Below, piece by piece: positions 32,014-43,451 of a stretch of 64,000 bases of DNA; position 1 is the first letter of the stretch, and the number at the start of each line of letters is the position of its first letter. The stretch lies in NCBI GenBank assembly GCA_030549495.1, contig JAUIRK010000867.1, positions 1 to 64,000 of the forward strand, in the 5' to 3' direction. Position numbers and translations under genes: made by a program. This DNA is from Nectonema munidae (Eukaryota; Nematomorpha; Nectonematoida; Nectonematidae). A model generated the notes under the pieces. That model was not told the DNA's origin and did not search any database. It saw only the letters and a list, made by a program, of their open reading frames with translations.

Positions 32014-32420
32014 TTATTTTGTAGAAAATATTTCATTTTCTAAAATTATTTGAGCTGGTTTGGGTTTAAGGATGCAAAATGATGAGTGGTTGTTTTTTTC
32101 TTTGATTGAACAAAAGTTCTTTGAACACTTCAAGCAACTGCGGCGTTCAATTAAACTTTTTCCTTCGGCATCCAATTTTTGCAAATAAGGGCAGAATTCA
32201 TCGAAATATCTTCTTAATCCAAGAGTTTTCATAACTTAGCTTGAAATAGTGAACCAAAATGACCGTTTATCATGTCTATAGTTAAGCCTTCTGTTGTTGA
32301 ACTAATTGGAACAGGAGGTGGTAAAAACCTAAAAACAGAATTAACAAAAATGCAGGTAACAACTTTCGCTTGAAAATCTAAGCTTAATCTCACACCAAAT
32401 AAGCAAGAATGTGTTTTCAA
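32014..32420 (-). pseudogene. Unnamed zinc-finger-bearing protein fragment
   Basis: Two adjoining minus-strand frames look like parts of one protein: PPPVPISSTTEGLTIDMING followed by GLRRYFDEFCPYLQKLDAEG and a finger CLKCSKNFCSIKEKNNHSSFC (C-x2-C-x12-H-x4-C). The reading frame is interrupted between them. I do not recognise the family. The context (fossils on both sides) suggests a mobile-element protein, but a decayed host gene is equally possible. Confidence 0.4.
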
Positions 32421-32589
32421 TACTCGCTCTTTTTGCCTTCTTGGTTGTTAAATAGAAAATGGACAAATAAGATCTGATCCTTAAAGAACCAGGTCCCTTC
32501 CAGTGCTAAGGTTCCCGAAACGCCGATTGAATTGGAAAGAGTTATTATTCCGAATTGATTCATAAATTTTCTGAATTAATTAACCCCTA

Positions 32590-33730
32590 ATTTGTGCTAG
32601 TTTTCCTCTTGGTAAAGAACAAATTGATGCTTTCAATAAAATAAAAAACAAGAATTCTGTAATTTGGAATATAGATGGTAAGACTACTTTTGAAGTTAAA
32701 ACAGAAGCGATTAAACCTTATCAGCGGTTCTCCATCAAGAAGGAGGACCTGCGCCTTCTTTTCAAAGACCCTTTTAGGCAGTGAGAAGAAATATCCCATC
32801 ATAGAGAAAGAAGCTCTCGCAATCATTGAGACACTGAAGTACTAGAGGCATTTACCTAGTAGATAAATTTTTCATTTTGTCTCTTTTATGCTCAACCAAA
32901 AACAAACTAACAAAATCAAAAACGAGAAGATTTTAAGATGGAGACTCGAACTTTCCAGTTATTACTTTGACATAGAACATAAATCCAGTAAGTTGAACGT
33001 TGCTGCAGACGCTCTCTCTAGACTTTGTTCAAGCCAATCATCCTGCCTTCCAATTGAAAACCTCCGTTTCCTTCATTCAAAATTAGCTCATCCTGAAGTC
33101 ACGCGGTTACAGAACTAAGAATTTATCATTTTTTTGTTGCAGAAGGCCGTATGTTCCAAATTTCCTGTGGCTATTGGATCAAGCCAAGGTTCGCAAAAGT
33201 TGAAGAAACAATGATAAAGGCTACAAGACCATGGGAACGACTCAATCTGGTGGTTGTCGACGAGTTTTCGCGATTCCCTCTTGCCTTGCCTTGACCTATC
33301 GTCTACGACTTTGATAAAGCAGTTATTTGTTTTCGGTATTTGGACTGCCAAATTACGTTCATTCTGATCGTGGAAGTGTATTCATGAGTGCACAGTTTTG
33401 CAACTTCTTGAAATCGCATAATGTTGTACCACTCAAACACTGAAAAATGGGTCACTCTGAAAGATTTGTGGAAACGATATCAAAATCATTCCAACTAACT
33501 CTGAAATCTAGGAATTAAAATGTAGTCGAGTGGGAAGATGCTATCCCCGAAGAGTTACATTCGATCAGGACTTTAATTAATACTTCAACAAATGTTTCAC
33601 CGCATGATTTAATATTTAAATTTTCTAGAAAAACTTCCATGGGAGAAAAATGGGAGTTCATGGAGTTTTCATGGGAGTTTACGCAAAATTGTTAAAAACG
33701 CGAACGACTTATTTGAGGTAGATGTACTGG
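32590..33730 (+). mobile_element. Ty3/Gypsy-like LTR retrotransposon pol fossil
   Basis: Plus-strand frames show parts of a pol region in the expected order: reverse transcriptase/RNase H (ending in the KILRWRLEL…AADALSR type block near 32925-33030), the integrase zinc-binding N terminus near 33080, and decayed integrase core to about 33600. No gag, protease, envelope or long terminal repeats were recognised. It is clearly broken, with on the order of ten breaks, and looks old. Confidence 0.75.
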
Positions 33731-34036
33731 GTGCAAATCATTTGTATGTACACTAGGGTCATGACTTCTTTTATTTTTCTTTTCCTGTATAATAATTAGA
33801 TGAACTTTTTTTTAAAATACTCGAAAAAAAAAACTTATTCATATAATTAAAAAAGTTCACCCCGCGTGCCAAAAAAATGATCCATATTCCAATAATCTCC
33901 CTTCCTTTTCAAGATGATCAGCATTTGTCATGTTTTTTAGGAAAAAAGTTTTTAACTATTTTTACCAAAATGAATTTAATTTTAATACTTTGTAATACAT
34001 TAAAAAAATTAAACACAAATAAATAAAAAAATTTAT

Positions 34037-34862
34037 TTAATCAATATTTAAAAAAATAAATCTTGCTCCAATTTTTTTGCAAATATAGTATAGTTCTTGA
34101 AGGCATTTTATTGCACGCTCTGCGCATTGATTAGTTCTTGATACATTCAGTAATGAACTTTCTTGACTCCAAAACTTTTTTACCGTATTGAGTGCTTTTT
34201 GACAAAAAAAAAACAAACTATTACACAACTCTTGAAAGCTGTCTTTGTTAAATTTTTGATCACTGAACCAATATTTTGCCCATTTGTATGCAATGAACTG
34301 ACATGTTTTAAGTAAACTTTCTCTTTTTTCAGGTAGAAGAATATAAGCTAGCAAAACTATTATAGCTCTAGAGTTCCATCTTGCATTGCTTAAATTAGGT
34401 ATTTTTTGAAAACGTATCTTTGGAAACTCTTTATTACTTTCGAAATAAATAAAAACTTGGACCAAATGATATAAAAACTTCATATCATCTCTCCATTTTT
34501 GAACTTGTTCAAGTTCTTTCAACCCATTCCGAAAATTTTCTTTCAAAAGTTCATACTTACTTAATACTTCAGATACAAAAAAGTAATCAACGTTTGGAGA
34601 GCTATTTTTGTTCCCAAATTCTTGATCCATAACTAAACGTAGAACTCTGTCAAGGATATGGTGCTGACAAGCAATAAATTGGGGTTCTTCAAAACCTTTT
34701 TCAACGAATTTTCTTTGCAGTTGAACAATGACACCATTTTTATTACCAGTGTTAACATTGGTAGTATCTGTTATAATAATTTTTATGTTCTCCCATATAT
34801 TTAATTCATCAATAGATTTTAAAATTTCTTTAACAATTGTGCTTGACTTTCCATCTGAAAGC
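34037..34862 (-). pseudogene. hAT-type transposase-related gene, 5' end cut off by a repeat
   Basis: The minus-strand frame is open from about 34862 to 34037 (the longest ATG-started part is 197 codons, beginning at 34630). Landmarks in order: a KIIITDTTNVNTG block (Asp in 'v.D.t..N'), FIACQHHILDRVLR, KWRDDMKFLYHLVQVF, LSNARWNSRAIIVLLAYIL, and RTNQCAERAIKCLQELY near the end, the segment that carries the conserved C-terminal Glu in hAT-like proteins. This matches a widespread arthropod family of hAT-derived proteins. At 34863 the frame runs into copy B of the large TIR repeat, so the N-terminal third is missing. No stop interrupts the remaining part. Confidence 0.7.
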
Positions 34863-35258
34863 TATATGTATTTATAAAACATGTATGATGATCGCATAGA
34901 AGGAATGCAGACTTTTGAATCAATCAAACATCATGCCAAGCTGCTCTGAAATTCCTATCGCATTTTTCCTATCGAACATATTTTACAGACGATGCATGAG
35001 AGCTATATAATATAATCCATTGCTTCAATATGCACACAATAAGTAAGCCATGTTTATCACAGTGTCTCCTCCTTGTAGTATTTTTGAGGAAACACATGTT
35101 GATGATCCACTAGATTTTCTCATCTTCTATCACAATGATTCTATTTCTCTTTCTCTCTCCTCTGTTTTTCTCTTCCGCTTTCTCTGCTAAAACTCAATCA
35201 TTCACTCAAGCCCTCTTCTCTTGTTAAGCTCTCCTATCTCATTCAGTTCTTTTCTCTC

Positions 35259-35456
35259 CAGTGACGTGGCTAGGCTGGGGCATGAGGGGCCGTGCCCACA
35301 CTCTTATGTATCTCATGGTGCACTCATGCATCTTATGCGATATCAGTTTTTGAAAATTTCTCCAATGAAAGGGTCAAGAAAGTATAAATAATGTTGCGCA
35401 AGTTTTTTGTTTTAAAATTGTGCCCTTCTATCAACTTTTTTTTGACTACACCACTG
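35259..35456. mobile_element. hAT-type MITE 'CAGTGACG' (copy B)
   Basis: Left end CAGTGACGTGGCTAG, right end reading inward CAGTGGTGTAGTC. Flanks TTTCTCTC and CTTCTGTC are a decayed 8-bp duplication; the copy at 62285 has the better pair CTTCTCTC/CTTCTATC. 198 bp, non-coding. Confidence 0.8.
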
Positions 35457-35982
35457 CTTCTGTCTAATTTGCATTTAGAGTTAAATTAAAATAGTTTTCA
35501 ATCGTTACAATTTTATATCAATGAATATTGTTAGACTCGCGCTAAGAACTTTTTTTCAACAAAAGTCACTTAATCTTTATCACTACGTTTGCTACATTTT
35601 GTAACATTTGAAAACTTTAATTTTTTCAAGTCAAGAAATTTTTTTCAATAGTTATTTTGGAATGAATATTTTGACTATCTATTCAGTTTAAAAGCAAGAA
35701 TACCCTATTTGCTTAATATTTGAGCAGAGATATTTTTTATAATGTTCGATTCGACTAATTCGATATTCACAATTCGAAGTAACACTGTACATAATCAAAT
35801 CACTTTTTTTAAGAAAATTTGTTGATTATTATAATAAAAATATAATATCGAAACAAAATGTTTCAGTTGTTAAAAATGTACTTGATCTATTTATGACAGC
35901 TGTCAGAATTTTATTTATAGACAGAAATATTCAAAAAACGCAATGATTTTCTTTTCTCGTATACTTTGATTTATGTTAGTTT

Positions 35983-36269
35983 GGTCCTCGGACATTTCAC
36001 CCCATTATTTTCATAAGACAGTTCGCCTCATTATTTTCATAAGACATTTTGTTTCATGGACAATTCGCCCCGTTATTTTCATAAGACATTTTGTCTCATG
36101 GACAATTCTAAAAAATTAAGAGATAAATTGATTAATTTGAAATAATTTAATAGAGATAAAATAAACAAGAATATAAATTTTTTTAATAATTTTACACATT
36201 TAATAAGCAAAGATGGATGATACTAATAGCCTATGAGACAATTTGTTAGGGGCGAAATGTCTGTCGACC
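35983..36269. mobile_element. MITE with GGTC(C/G)..GACATTTC ends and internal 40-bp direct repeats (copy B)
   Basis: Left end GGTCCTCGGACATTTC, right end reading inward GGTCGACAGACATTTCG, so a terminal inverted repeat of about 20 bp. Inside the left part the phrase 'ttattttcataagaca' is repeated three times. Flanks GTTAGTTT and GTTATTT suggest an 8-bp duplication with one loss. The matching place in copy A lacks the element. Non-coding. Confidence 0.8.
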
Positions 36270-36569
36270 GTTATTTAAATAATTTTTTAATTATAAGGGC
36301 TAGTAGCTACTTAAACGTTGGCTTTTGCTGCTTATAAAAACTTGAAAATATCAAATAAACTCTCATTCTTTATGCCTCCTATTATTTTGAAATTATTCTG
36401 AGAACAGACGGTTCCATTTTAAAATAGTGGAAATTGCTTTATTAGTTTATTTTGTTTCCTTTCTCTCTTATGTTAATTATGTAGCAAATTTTTCAATTTT
36501 GAGTGGTGCAGTGGATGTATTTTCATTTACCAGGCACTGATGTACCGCTTATGTCAAACTATGAACAAA

Positions 36570-36650
36570 TTCGTATCGATGAGGAATCGAATCCAGAGGC
36601 TTCCGTGCTATGTCCATCATCTCAACCAACCTGCCATGCCACCCATAGAT
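36570..36650 (-). repeat. tRNA-like Pol III promoter module (copy B)
   Basis: Minus strand A-box-like TGGTTGAGATGATGG (36613-36627) and B box GGATTCGATTCC (36582-36593), as in copies A and C. Conservation of the boxes in all three copies is striking against the drift around them. Confidence 0.6.
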
Positions 36651-37189
36651 AGAGTATGCTGTAGGGGATACGTCAAATTAGTTTTCAAAAAACTTAAGTT
36701 ATGCACTAAAATTTTTTAGTTTTTGTTGAAGCTCTATAACTTTTTCTGATAGACTTTTTTTCCTTAAAAGTTATTATAAAAGGCAAATCATTGCAAAATG
36801 TTAACAGTTATTTTACTTTTTGTAGCTTGTATCAATTTAGCTTTTAAACTATTTTTGAATTATGCTGAGTAAAATGAAATAATGCAATCTTAATTTTTTG
36901 TTTTATTTTTGTTTGCACAATTATGACTTCGTTTTATACCCTTGCCCTTAAATCAATCACATTTTTTCATATAAACGTCACAGGTTGTCTAGTAGACTCT
37001 GTGCCTTTAGACTACATTCACTGATATAAAACTATCCAACCTTCAGTTATTTGTTTTCTCTATGAATCAAATATCCTTTCATCAATTCCTGTAATGTGCC
37101 TGGTAGACTACTTCATTTTTCAAATGAAAAACCCTATTCCACCCCCTAACATTTTTGGATTTTTTTTTAACTACTAGTGTATATTCGAT

Positions 37190-37798
37190 GGTTGTAGGTA
37201 AAAATGCCCCCAATTAAAAAGTAGGAAAAAATACCCCCTAATTTTTGATTTTCAGGATTTTTTATAATTATATAAATATTTTTATTTGGTACCGTTTTGA
37301 AAGGCTAAATTCCTAAAATTTCTTAATTTATAGGGTTTTTTCTTTATAAAGTTCTTGAAAACAATAGCAAAGGTGCATATTTGTGGGAATATGTTCTTAA
37401 AATCAGTTAAAATACAAATTATATTTAGAAAGTGTTCTGATACACACAAAGTCCAAAAATATTTGCTGTTTTATAAAAAAAATTTTTGTATTTAAAAAAT
37501 TGTCGTTTGCTGAGTTTTTTAGTTTACTTTAATTAAATTTTAAATGTTTTAAATGAAAAGTTAACCTTTTTTTACAAAAAATCTTTATTTGACATATCTT
37601 TTTTAAAAATTTTAATTAATAATTTTTTGAAATTTTTTATATTGGGGCATTTTTTTCTAATTTAAATTGGGCCATTTTTTTCGGGGGCATTTTTACTGGG
37701 GGCATTTTTTCCTACTTTTTAATTGGGGCATTTTTTCCTACTTTTTAATTGGGGGCATTTTTTCCTACTTTTTAATTGGGGGCATTTTTTCTGCGCAC
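37190..37798. mobile_element. 609-bp MITE with long inverted ends and 27-30-bp tandem units, Mutator-like
   Basis: The first about 45 bases (…AAAAATGCCCCCAATTAAAA…) are the inverted complement of the last 45 (…TTTTAATTGGGGGCATTTTT…). The right end carries about four tandem units built on 'ggggcattttttcctac'. It interrupts a sequence that is continuous in copy A ('gtatatgcgatatac'), with flanks TATATTCGAT and TATATTCAAT, a 10-bp duplication with 9 matches. Target duplications of 9-10 bp and long inverted ends point to Mutator-like elements. Non-coding. Confidence 0.85.
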
Positions 37799-38025
37799 TA
37801 TATTCAATATGCAAATTTAATTAAAATATTTTCGCTGGAAGTATAGTATTTAAATTCACCAATTTTGTAAAAAAAAATATAATGTAGTCTTATAAATTTA
37901 GGAATAGAATACACTCTATTTTAAAGGATATTTGGTCTCCCGTGGTATTTCCAGACCACTAATTTTGAAAATTGCAAGAAAAAATTTTGCCCCCCCCCCA
38001 ATAATTTTGAGGATGTGCGCCTCTG

Positions 38026-38733
38026 GGTTAATGTCATATTAGTACAATTACAAGTTATAAAAGTTTAATTTGTTTTTTTAATATTTATATATTTTTTTTA
38101 ATAACGCCATAGTGGGTAGTCCTTTTGAGCCATTTCATTGATTTCTCCTCAAAATTTTACTTTGTATATAATATAAAAATGATATAAAAACTATTCAGAG
38201 GCATATAAGTTAGTGTATTTTTCAAAATTAATTACATTTTTCATTTCATTGTCTCATTTTTATCCAATTTCTTATTTTGGTTTTGTTTTATGTAAAAAGA
38301 TAAAATGAGATTCTGTTTTATGTAAAAAAGATAAAATGATATAAAGTTTAACGAAACATCATGGCTGTTGTTTTTTGAGAAATGATGTGAATTTTTTAAA
38401 AAGAGATACTAGTTCTATAAAAAAAATTATCGCAAAAACTGTAATACATACGCTGTTATTTTCCACCAGTTGCCTCGTTCGTTGTATTTGAGATACGATG
38501 GTTTTATTTTTTTTAATTCAACAAACTTTTAATATAAGTTAAAGTTTTTATATCTTGACAGCTATGTAAAGTTTTGTGAGTTTTCAAATACTCCAAAGAA
38601 AGCGCTAAGCGTTTAAAATTTTAAACTTTAAATACTATATAATTCGCTCCCGCTTCTTTGCATATACAATGCCTCCGAAGCTTTGCCAAGATATAGATAA
38701 AATATATAAATATTTTTATGTTTGTAAATATAT
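38026..38733. other. AT-rich sequence
   Basis: Nothing recognised apart from a short direct duplication around 'gttttatgtaaaaa' near 38285-38330. Confidence 0.5.
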
Positions 38734-38949
38734 AATCAAAGAATCGAAAAATGTTCAAATCAAAAAATATTTATTCTTTTTAAATATATCGTTGGCTCCC
38801 CTTACTTTTAAAATAGAAAGATAAACCTAGTCTTTAATAATTAATTTTTATCAAATTATGCACATACAAAAGTAAAAGTAAGGGGAGCCAACGATATATT
38901 TAAAAAGAATAAATATTTTTTGATTTGAACATTTTTCGATTCTTTGATT
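38734..38949. repeat. Perfect inverted repeat: 76-bp arms, 64-bp loop
   Basis: 38734-38809 and 38874-38949 are exact reverse complements over 76 bases, separated by 64 bases. The left arm plus loop is the reverse complement of the dispersed sequence at about 1100-1262, where only one arm exists. As RNA it would form a long hairpin. Whether it is transcribed cannot be seen. Perfect arms in a region full of drifting repeats imply a very recent inverted duplication or conversion between the arms. Confidence 0.9.
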
Positions 38950-39217
38950 CACTGGACTGCGACATTTTTGCTGTCTAAGTTATTTTAGCTCTTTCTTATG
39001 TTTTTGAGTACTCTGAATTCAATTCTGGCATTTATTTTTTTTAATCAGGTCAAATTTTTTTTCAATCTCATTTTTTAAAATGTCTATACTCTCTTTATTT
39101 ACAATATACTAAATCAATTATATTTTCTATTTATATTTTAATTGTATCTCTATTTACAATATACCAAATTTAAGTACTATCGATTTAAATGTTTTATTAT
39201 TTGTTTAAGATATAAAA

Positions 39218-40940
39218 ATGAATAGAAAATGTAGAAATGATCCTAATAAATTTTGTTATATTTGTGGACAAGTTACACTACCTGGCCAGTTTTCTAATAT
39301 AACATCCTTTGTAAAAAAAAGCTACCATGCCTACTTCGGCATGAAATTAGGTGATCAGGACAAAAAATTTGGTCCTCATTTTTGTTGCAAAGCATGTGTC
39401 GAAAACCTTAGAAGATGGACTAAAGGCTTGACTAAATCTTTATCTTTTGGTATACCAATGCAGTGGAGAGAAAGCAAAGATCATTTTGAAGACTGTTATT
39501 TTTGTCTCACAGATTTAACTGGTAAGAGTTTCATTCATCTTTTCAATGTAAATATGAGAATCATTACCATTTGATTTCAGGGGTTAATAAAAAAAACAAG
39601 AAGCACGTTATTTACCCAGATCTTCCTTCAGCTAGAAGGCCAATAGCTCATAGTACAACTATACCCATACCAGAAGCCCCAGTGATTCTTTTTGAAGAAA
39701 ATATTGATGAAGATGAAGATGAAGTCTGCATCATATATGATTAAATATTCTGAGCTGAGACAGCCAAAACCTCTATCACAAGCTCAATTAAACGACCCGA
39801 CCCGAGATTTGGGTCTATCGAAAGAATCTTCTCAACTACTTGCTTCAAGATTAGATGAAAATAATTTACTCTCGCCAGGAACGACGTATTACTGGTATCG
39901 TAGCAGAGATGAAGAATTTAGAAAGTTTTTCTCTATCCACGAAGAAAGTTTTATGGTTTACTGTAACAATGTTCAAGGATTAATTGAAACTCTCGGCTTA
40001 CAATATAAGTCACAAGAATGGAGACTTTTTATAGACTCATCCACTAAAAGTTTGAAAGCTGTTCTTCTGCATATTGGCAATCGGGTATCGTCTGTTCCAA
40101 TTGCTCATTCCATTCATTTATCTGAGAACTATCAAACTATGAAAACTTTATTGGATACTTTGAAGTACAATCTTCATAAATGGAAGATTTGCGGAGATCT
40201 TAATGTGAATAAATTAAGTGTGAATGTATGCATTCCTTGTTCTAAAAATATTTACTTATATTTCAGATTGTGTCTCTAATACTAGGAATGCAAGGAGGAT
40301 ATACCAAATATCCATGTTTTCTTTGTCTATGGAATAGTAGAGCTGATGAGCAACATTATGAAAGGAAAGAGTGGCCTTCACGTCATTTTACTTCCGCCAC
40401 TTCATATAAAGTTAGGATTAATGAGAAGCTTTGTGAAGGCATTAAAAGAGCCAAGCACTTTTATTTATTGCCAAAAAATTTCCAAAAGTGAGTTATGCAA
40501 AGTTAGCAGCAGGGATCTTTGATGGTCCTCAAATAAGAGCTCTTATGAAGGACTCTAACTTTACAGAAGTAATGGATGAAGCAGAAAAGGAGACTTGGAT
40601 ATCTTTTAAAAAACTTTGTCATCATTTCCTGGGAAACTTCACAAGTTCAGAATATGATGTCATTGTGCAAGATTTAATAAAGAATTTTAAAGTATTGGGA
40701 GTGAGAATGTCTATAAAACTTCACTTTCTAAGATCGCATCTTGACTACTTTCCAGAAAACTGTGGCGATTATAGTGAAGAACAAGGAGAGGGGTTTCATC
40801 AAAATCTCAAATGCATGGAAGAAAGATATCAAGGGAGATGGGATATAAACTTTTTGGCTGACTTTTGCTGGTGTTTAAAAAGAGACTCAAAGAACGAAAG
40901 TCATAAAAGAAAATCTCTTAAAACATCGTTTTTAAAATAA
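39218..40940 (+). CDS. Spliced gene of a widespread uncharacterised, transposon-associated protein family
   Basis: Three exons fit the frame: 39218-39521, 39581-40204 and 40267-40940, with introns of 59 and 62 bp, both GT..AG with TTTCAG acceptors. The protein starts with a zinc-binding region (CYICGQ, HFCCKACVENL, CYFCLTDLTG). A middle part holds QEWRLFIDSSTKSLKAVLLH, SVPIAHSIHLSENY and KWKICGDLN. After the second intron come GGYTKYPCFLCLWNSRADEQ and, at the C terminus, MSIKLHFLRSHLDYFPENCG, GEGFHQNLK, RYQGRWDINFLADFCWCLKR. I recall this order of blocks from many unnamed arthropod and cnidarian proteins that occur in multiple copies per genome; their biochemical function is not known to me. 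The frame also changes within exons 2 and 3, so this copy is probably no longer coding. Confidence 0.7.
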
Positions 40941-41209
40941 ATAAATATCATGATCCTCACCTTTTAGTATTTTTCATTATAAAAATATCAGCATAAATAT
41001 ACTATTGAATATTAAAGGGTACTTTTTTTTTTTTTGATTTATTCAAAAAATAGGCTTAAATCTCTGGAGATATTTTCTGATAAGAAAAATAAAAAAAACA
41101 TTTTTTGCAAAAAAGTTCGATCTGATTGAGAAAAAATAAGGCCAGATTTGTACTCAGGAGGCTAAAATACTATATATTCAGTTAAAAAACTTTCGGCATC
41201 AAATTTTTT
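40941..41209. other. 3' flank of the 39-kb gene, AT-rich
   Basis: 'taaataaataaatatc' at the end of the frame could serve as a polyadenylation signal (AATAAA near 40938). Otherwise unremarkable. Confidence 0.35.
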
Positions 41210-41882
41210 TTTTCAAAACGCAGGGCTGTGTTATATTTGACAAATATAATATTTAAAATCGTGCAAATTGCAAAGTAAAGGTAATAACTTTTGTAACATC
41301 CTATGAGGTAGCAAAATATGAACAGAAAGTTTCATATTTCTTGATTTTTTAAAGAATATTTTTCGATTCTTTGATTACAGAACTTTATTTTGATTATTTG
41401 ATAAAATATATTATTTAATATCGTGAAAAAATTGCAAAAATATGGTAATAACGTATCTAACATCCTCTCACCGAATGAGGTATATCAAATCTTACATCTA
41501 GCAAAATATGAACTGATAGGTTGGAGATGAATTATCGGGGTATACAGGTTGGAGATGAATTATCGGGGTATACAGGTTGGAGATGAACCATCGTAGTATA
41601 CAGGTATAATGTTTATAGGTAATAACTTATGTAGCATCGTCTCCCCGAATGAGGTATATCAAATCTTACATCTAGCAGAATGTGAAAAGAAAGTCGAACA
41701 TTGTCTCCCTAGTTATTTGTACATGGAATAGAAACCATCGTAGTATACAGGTTGAAGATGAATCATCGTAGTATACAGGTTGGAGATGAATCATCGTAGT
41801 ATACAAGTTGGAGATGAAACATCGTAGAATACAGGTATCGTAGTATACAGGTTGGAGATGAATCATATACATTAATATATTT
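41210..41882 (+). repeat. Composite repeat: 161-bp unit plus 28-bp minisatellite (copy 2)
   Basis: This is the same succession as 1380-1930: the 'caaattgcaaagtaaaggta' unit, the minisatellite units beginning 'ggttggagatgaat', the spacer with 'gtctccccgaatgaggtata', then more minisatellite units to 41870. The shared order and spacer show a dispersed, probably mobile, composite. Unit numbers differ between copies. Confidence 0.85.
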
Positions 41883-41892
41883 CTCTTTACAT

Positions 41893-42380
41893 CAGGGGTC
41901 CTCAAAGTTAATTTCATGACTATCTAGACTTTTTCCCGCCTGAAAATTTAATTAATTTTCCAAAACATAACCTAGCGGCCTTCAACCTCTATCTATACAA
42001 TAATCGACCCCGGGGGGTCTATATACTTTCTGGCTTAATTTATAGTGATCATCAGAGCCCGCGCTAACCAAAATTGAAACTATACATTATGAAAATACAC
42101 ACTATAAAAAAATTTTTTCCAGAAGCAAATTCGATCAACATCGGAAACACGAGCTAAATAAGGTCATTAAAGTAAGGTGGTGAGGATGAGGAGTATAATT
42201 AACTATTATAAAACAAAAGTGAAAGAAGAAAAGCATTTTGTTAACAATATATCATTTTTAGAGTAATATCAAACATTCAGACTTCTTGACTTTTCGTTGA
42301 AATAGTTCAAAAACTCTTTTAAGAGTCGAAAAACTTCTCTCACAGGATGCAGTGCTGATTCTTATTGTTAGAGCAGCTTG
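41893..42380 (-). pseudogene. hAT element remnant: terminus and C-terminal dimerisation segment
   Basis: CAGGGGTCCTCAAAGT starting at 41893 is a hAT-type terminus. On the minus strand about 42290-42370 encodes ALTIRISTASCERSFSTLKR, the hAT C-terminal dimerisation signature (…STAS.ERSFS.LK…). The two are consistent with the 3' end of one hAT element in minus orientation. The rest of the transposase is not readable, and the other terminus was not found. Confidence 0.65.
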
Positions 42381-43451
42381 AATAAATATTCATATACTCA
42401 AAAAATACTCTAGACAATTTTATAATATGTTTATTGAAACTACCAATGTACAGAGAAAAGACTTCTTCACAAGCGCACTTTATCAGATGTGATTTATTTA
42501 AAACTTAAGCTTGAAAAATTGAGTGAGGGGTGGAACGGGGGCTCAGCTCAAAAATAAATAGGGTGTGCGGGCCCTGGAGATCATTTTCCCTTGTCGATGA
42601 TTTCATATTGGTACGCGAATACAGCACCAAGCTACATTCTTCTATCCCTAACGACTGAAGTTAAAGGAAACTTTAAAAGTTCTGTTCTTACTCTGCTTAT
42701 AATTGTTGCTCCTTTTACAGACTTAATTCACCTATTGTCAAAAAAATGGGTTTCTAACTTCCAAAATGCAGTAGTTATGCAAAAGATGCGCTAAACATAT
42801 CAAACACAAAGCATATTCTGGCATGAAATAGCCCTGGAAATGGGACTTTGAGTAGTTTGTGGCTAAAATCTGATATCTGTTTTATTTTTTCATTAGGATC
42901 CATTAAATCAATTCCTTTATGTAAAGTAATAATGCGGTTTTTAGGAGCCGTAAAAAAATTGTCTGGCTACGGCTCCTTCAAATTTTTTGTTAATTTATAA
43001 AAAAAACTTATTCTAGCTATACTACCTATATAATATATATATATATATATATCTACAAATATTAAATTTATATAATTGTTTTATTATAAGCTTACATTTG
43101 ATAGCCACTACTCATATTTTAAAATTCTTATACTTTTATATTTGGCCTTGAGACACAACTATGATGTATTTAAGTTGGGGTAGACACACTTTTAGTAAAA
43201 GGGCCGTCGTATGGTTCTTCGTTTGTTAACTATCGCAAAATTTTACAAAATTATAAAAGATGACTTTTTAAAAAAAGTTATCTTTTCTTGACCTGATAAC
43301 TTGAGCTTATTTAACATAAATCTTTTAAAAAAAGACTATTTATGTGTTTTAAAAGTTGACTAAATTGATTTTAACATATCTAGTGATATCTTTTACTCTA
43401 CCTTCTCTCTTAAACAGGCGATATATTCCGTTTATTTATTTTTAAGGTAAA
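42381..43451. other. Mostly non-coding; TA microsatellite and the CSN4-like promoter region
   Basis: A perfect TA run lies at about 43027-43052. A minus-strand stretch near 42800-42940 (…PFPGLFHARICFVFDMF…) may be a further protein fossil but is unassigned. The last 200 bp before 43452 should contain the CSN4-like promoter; no clear TATA box or other site was identified, and 'tttttaaggtaaaATGG' could mark a splice acceptor for an untranslated first exon. Confidence 0.4.

Larger units (their letters stand above)
34863..38025 (+). mobile_element. Large non-autonomous TIR element, copy B (about 3.2 kb with insertions)
   Basis: Aligns with the 61.8-64.0-kb copy from 'tttataaaacatgtatg' onward and with copy A in its second half. 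It ends with 'ggatgtgcgcctctg' at 38025, the inverted complement of CAGGGGCGCACATCC. The left terminus itself is absent because the hAT-like frame lies there instead. It contains three nested elements (35259-35456, 35983-36269, 37190-37798) and the tRNA-like module (36570-36650). A CA-less C-run of variable length precedes the right end. No open frame of its own. Confidence 0.8.
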
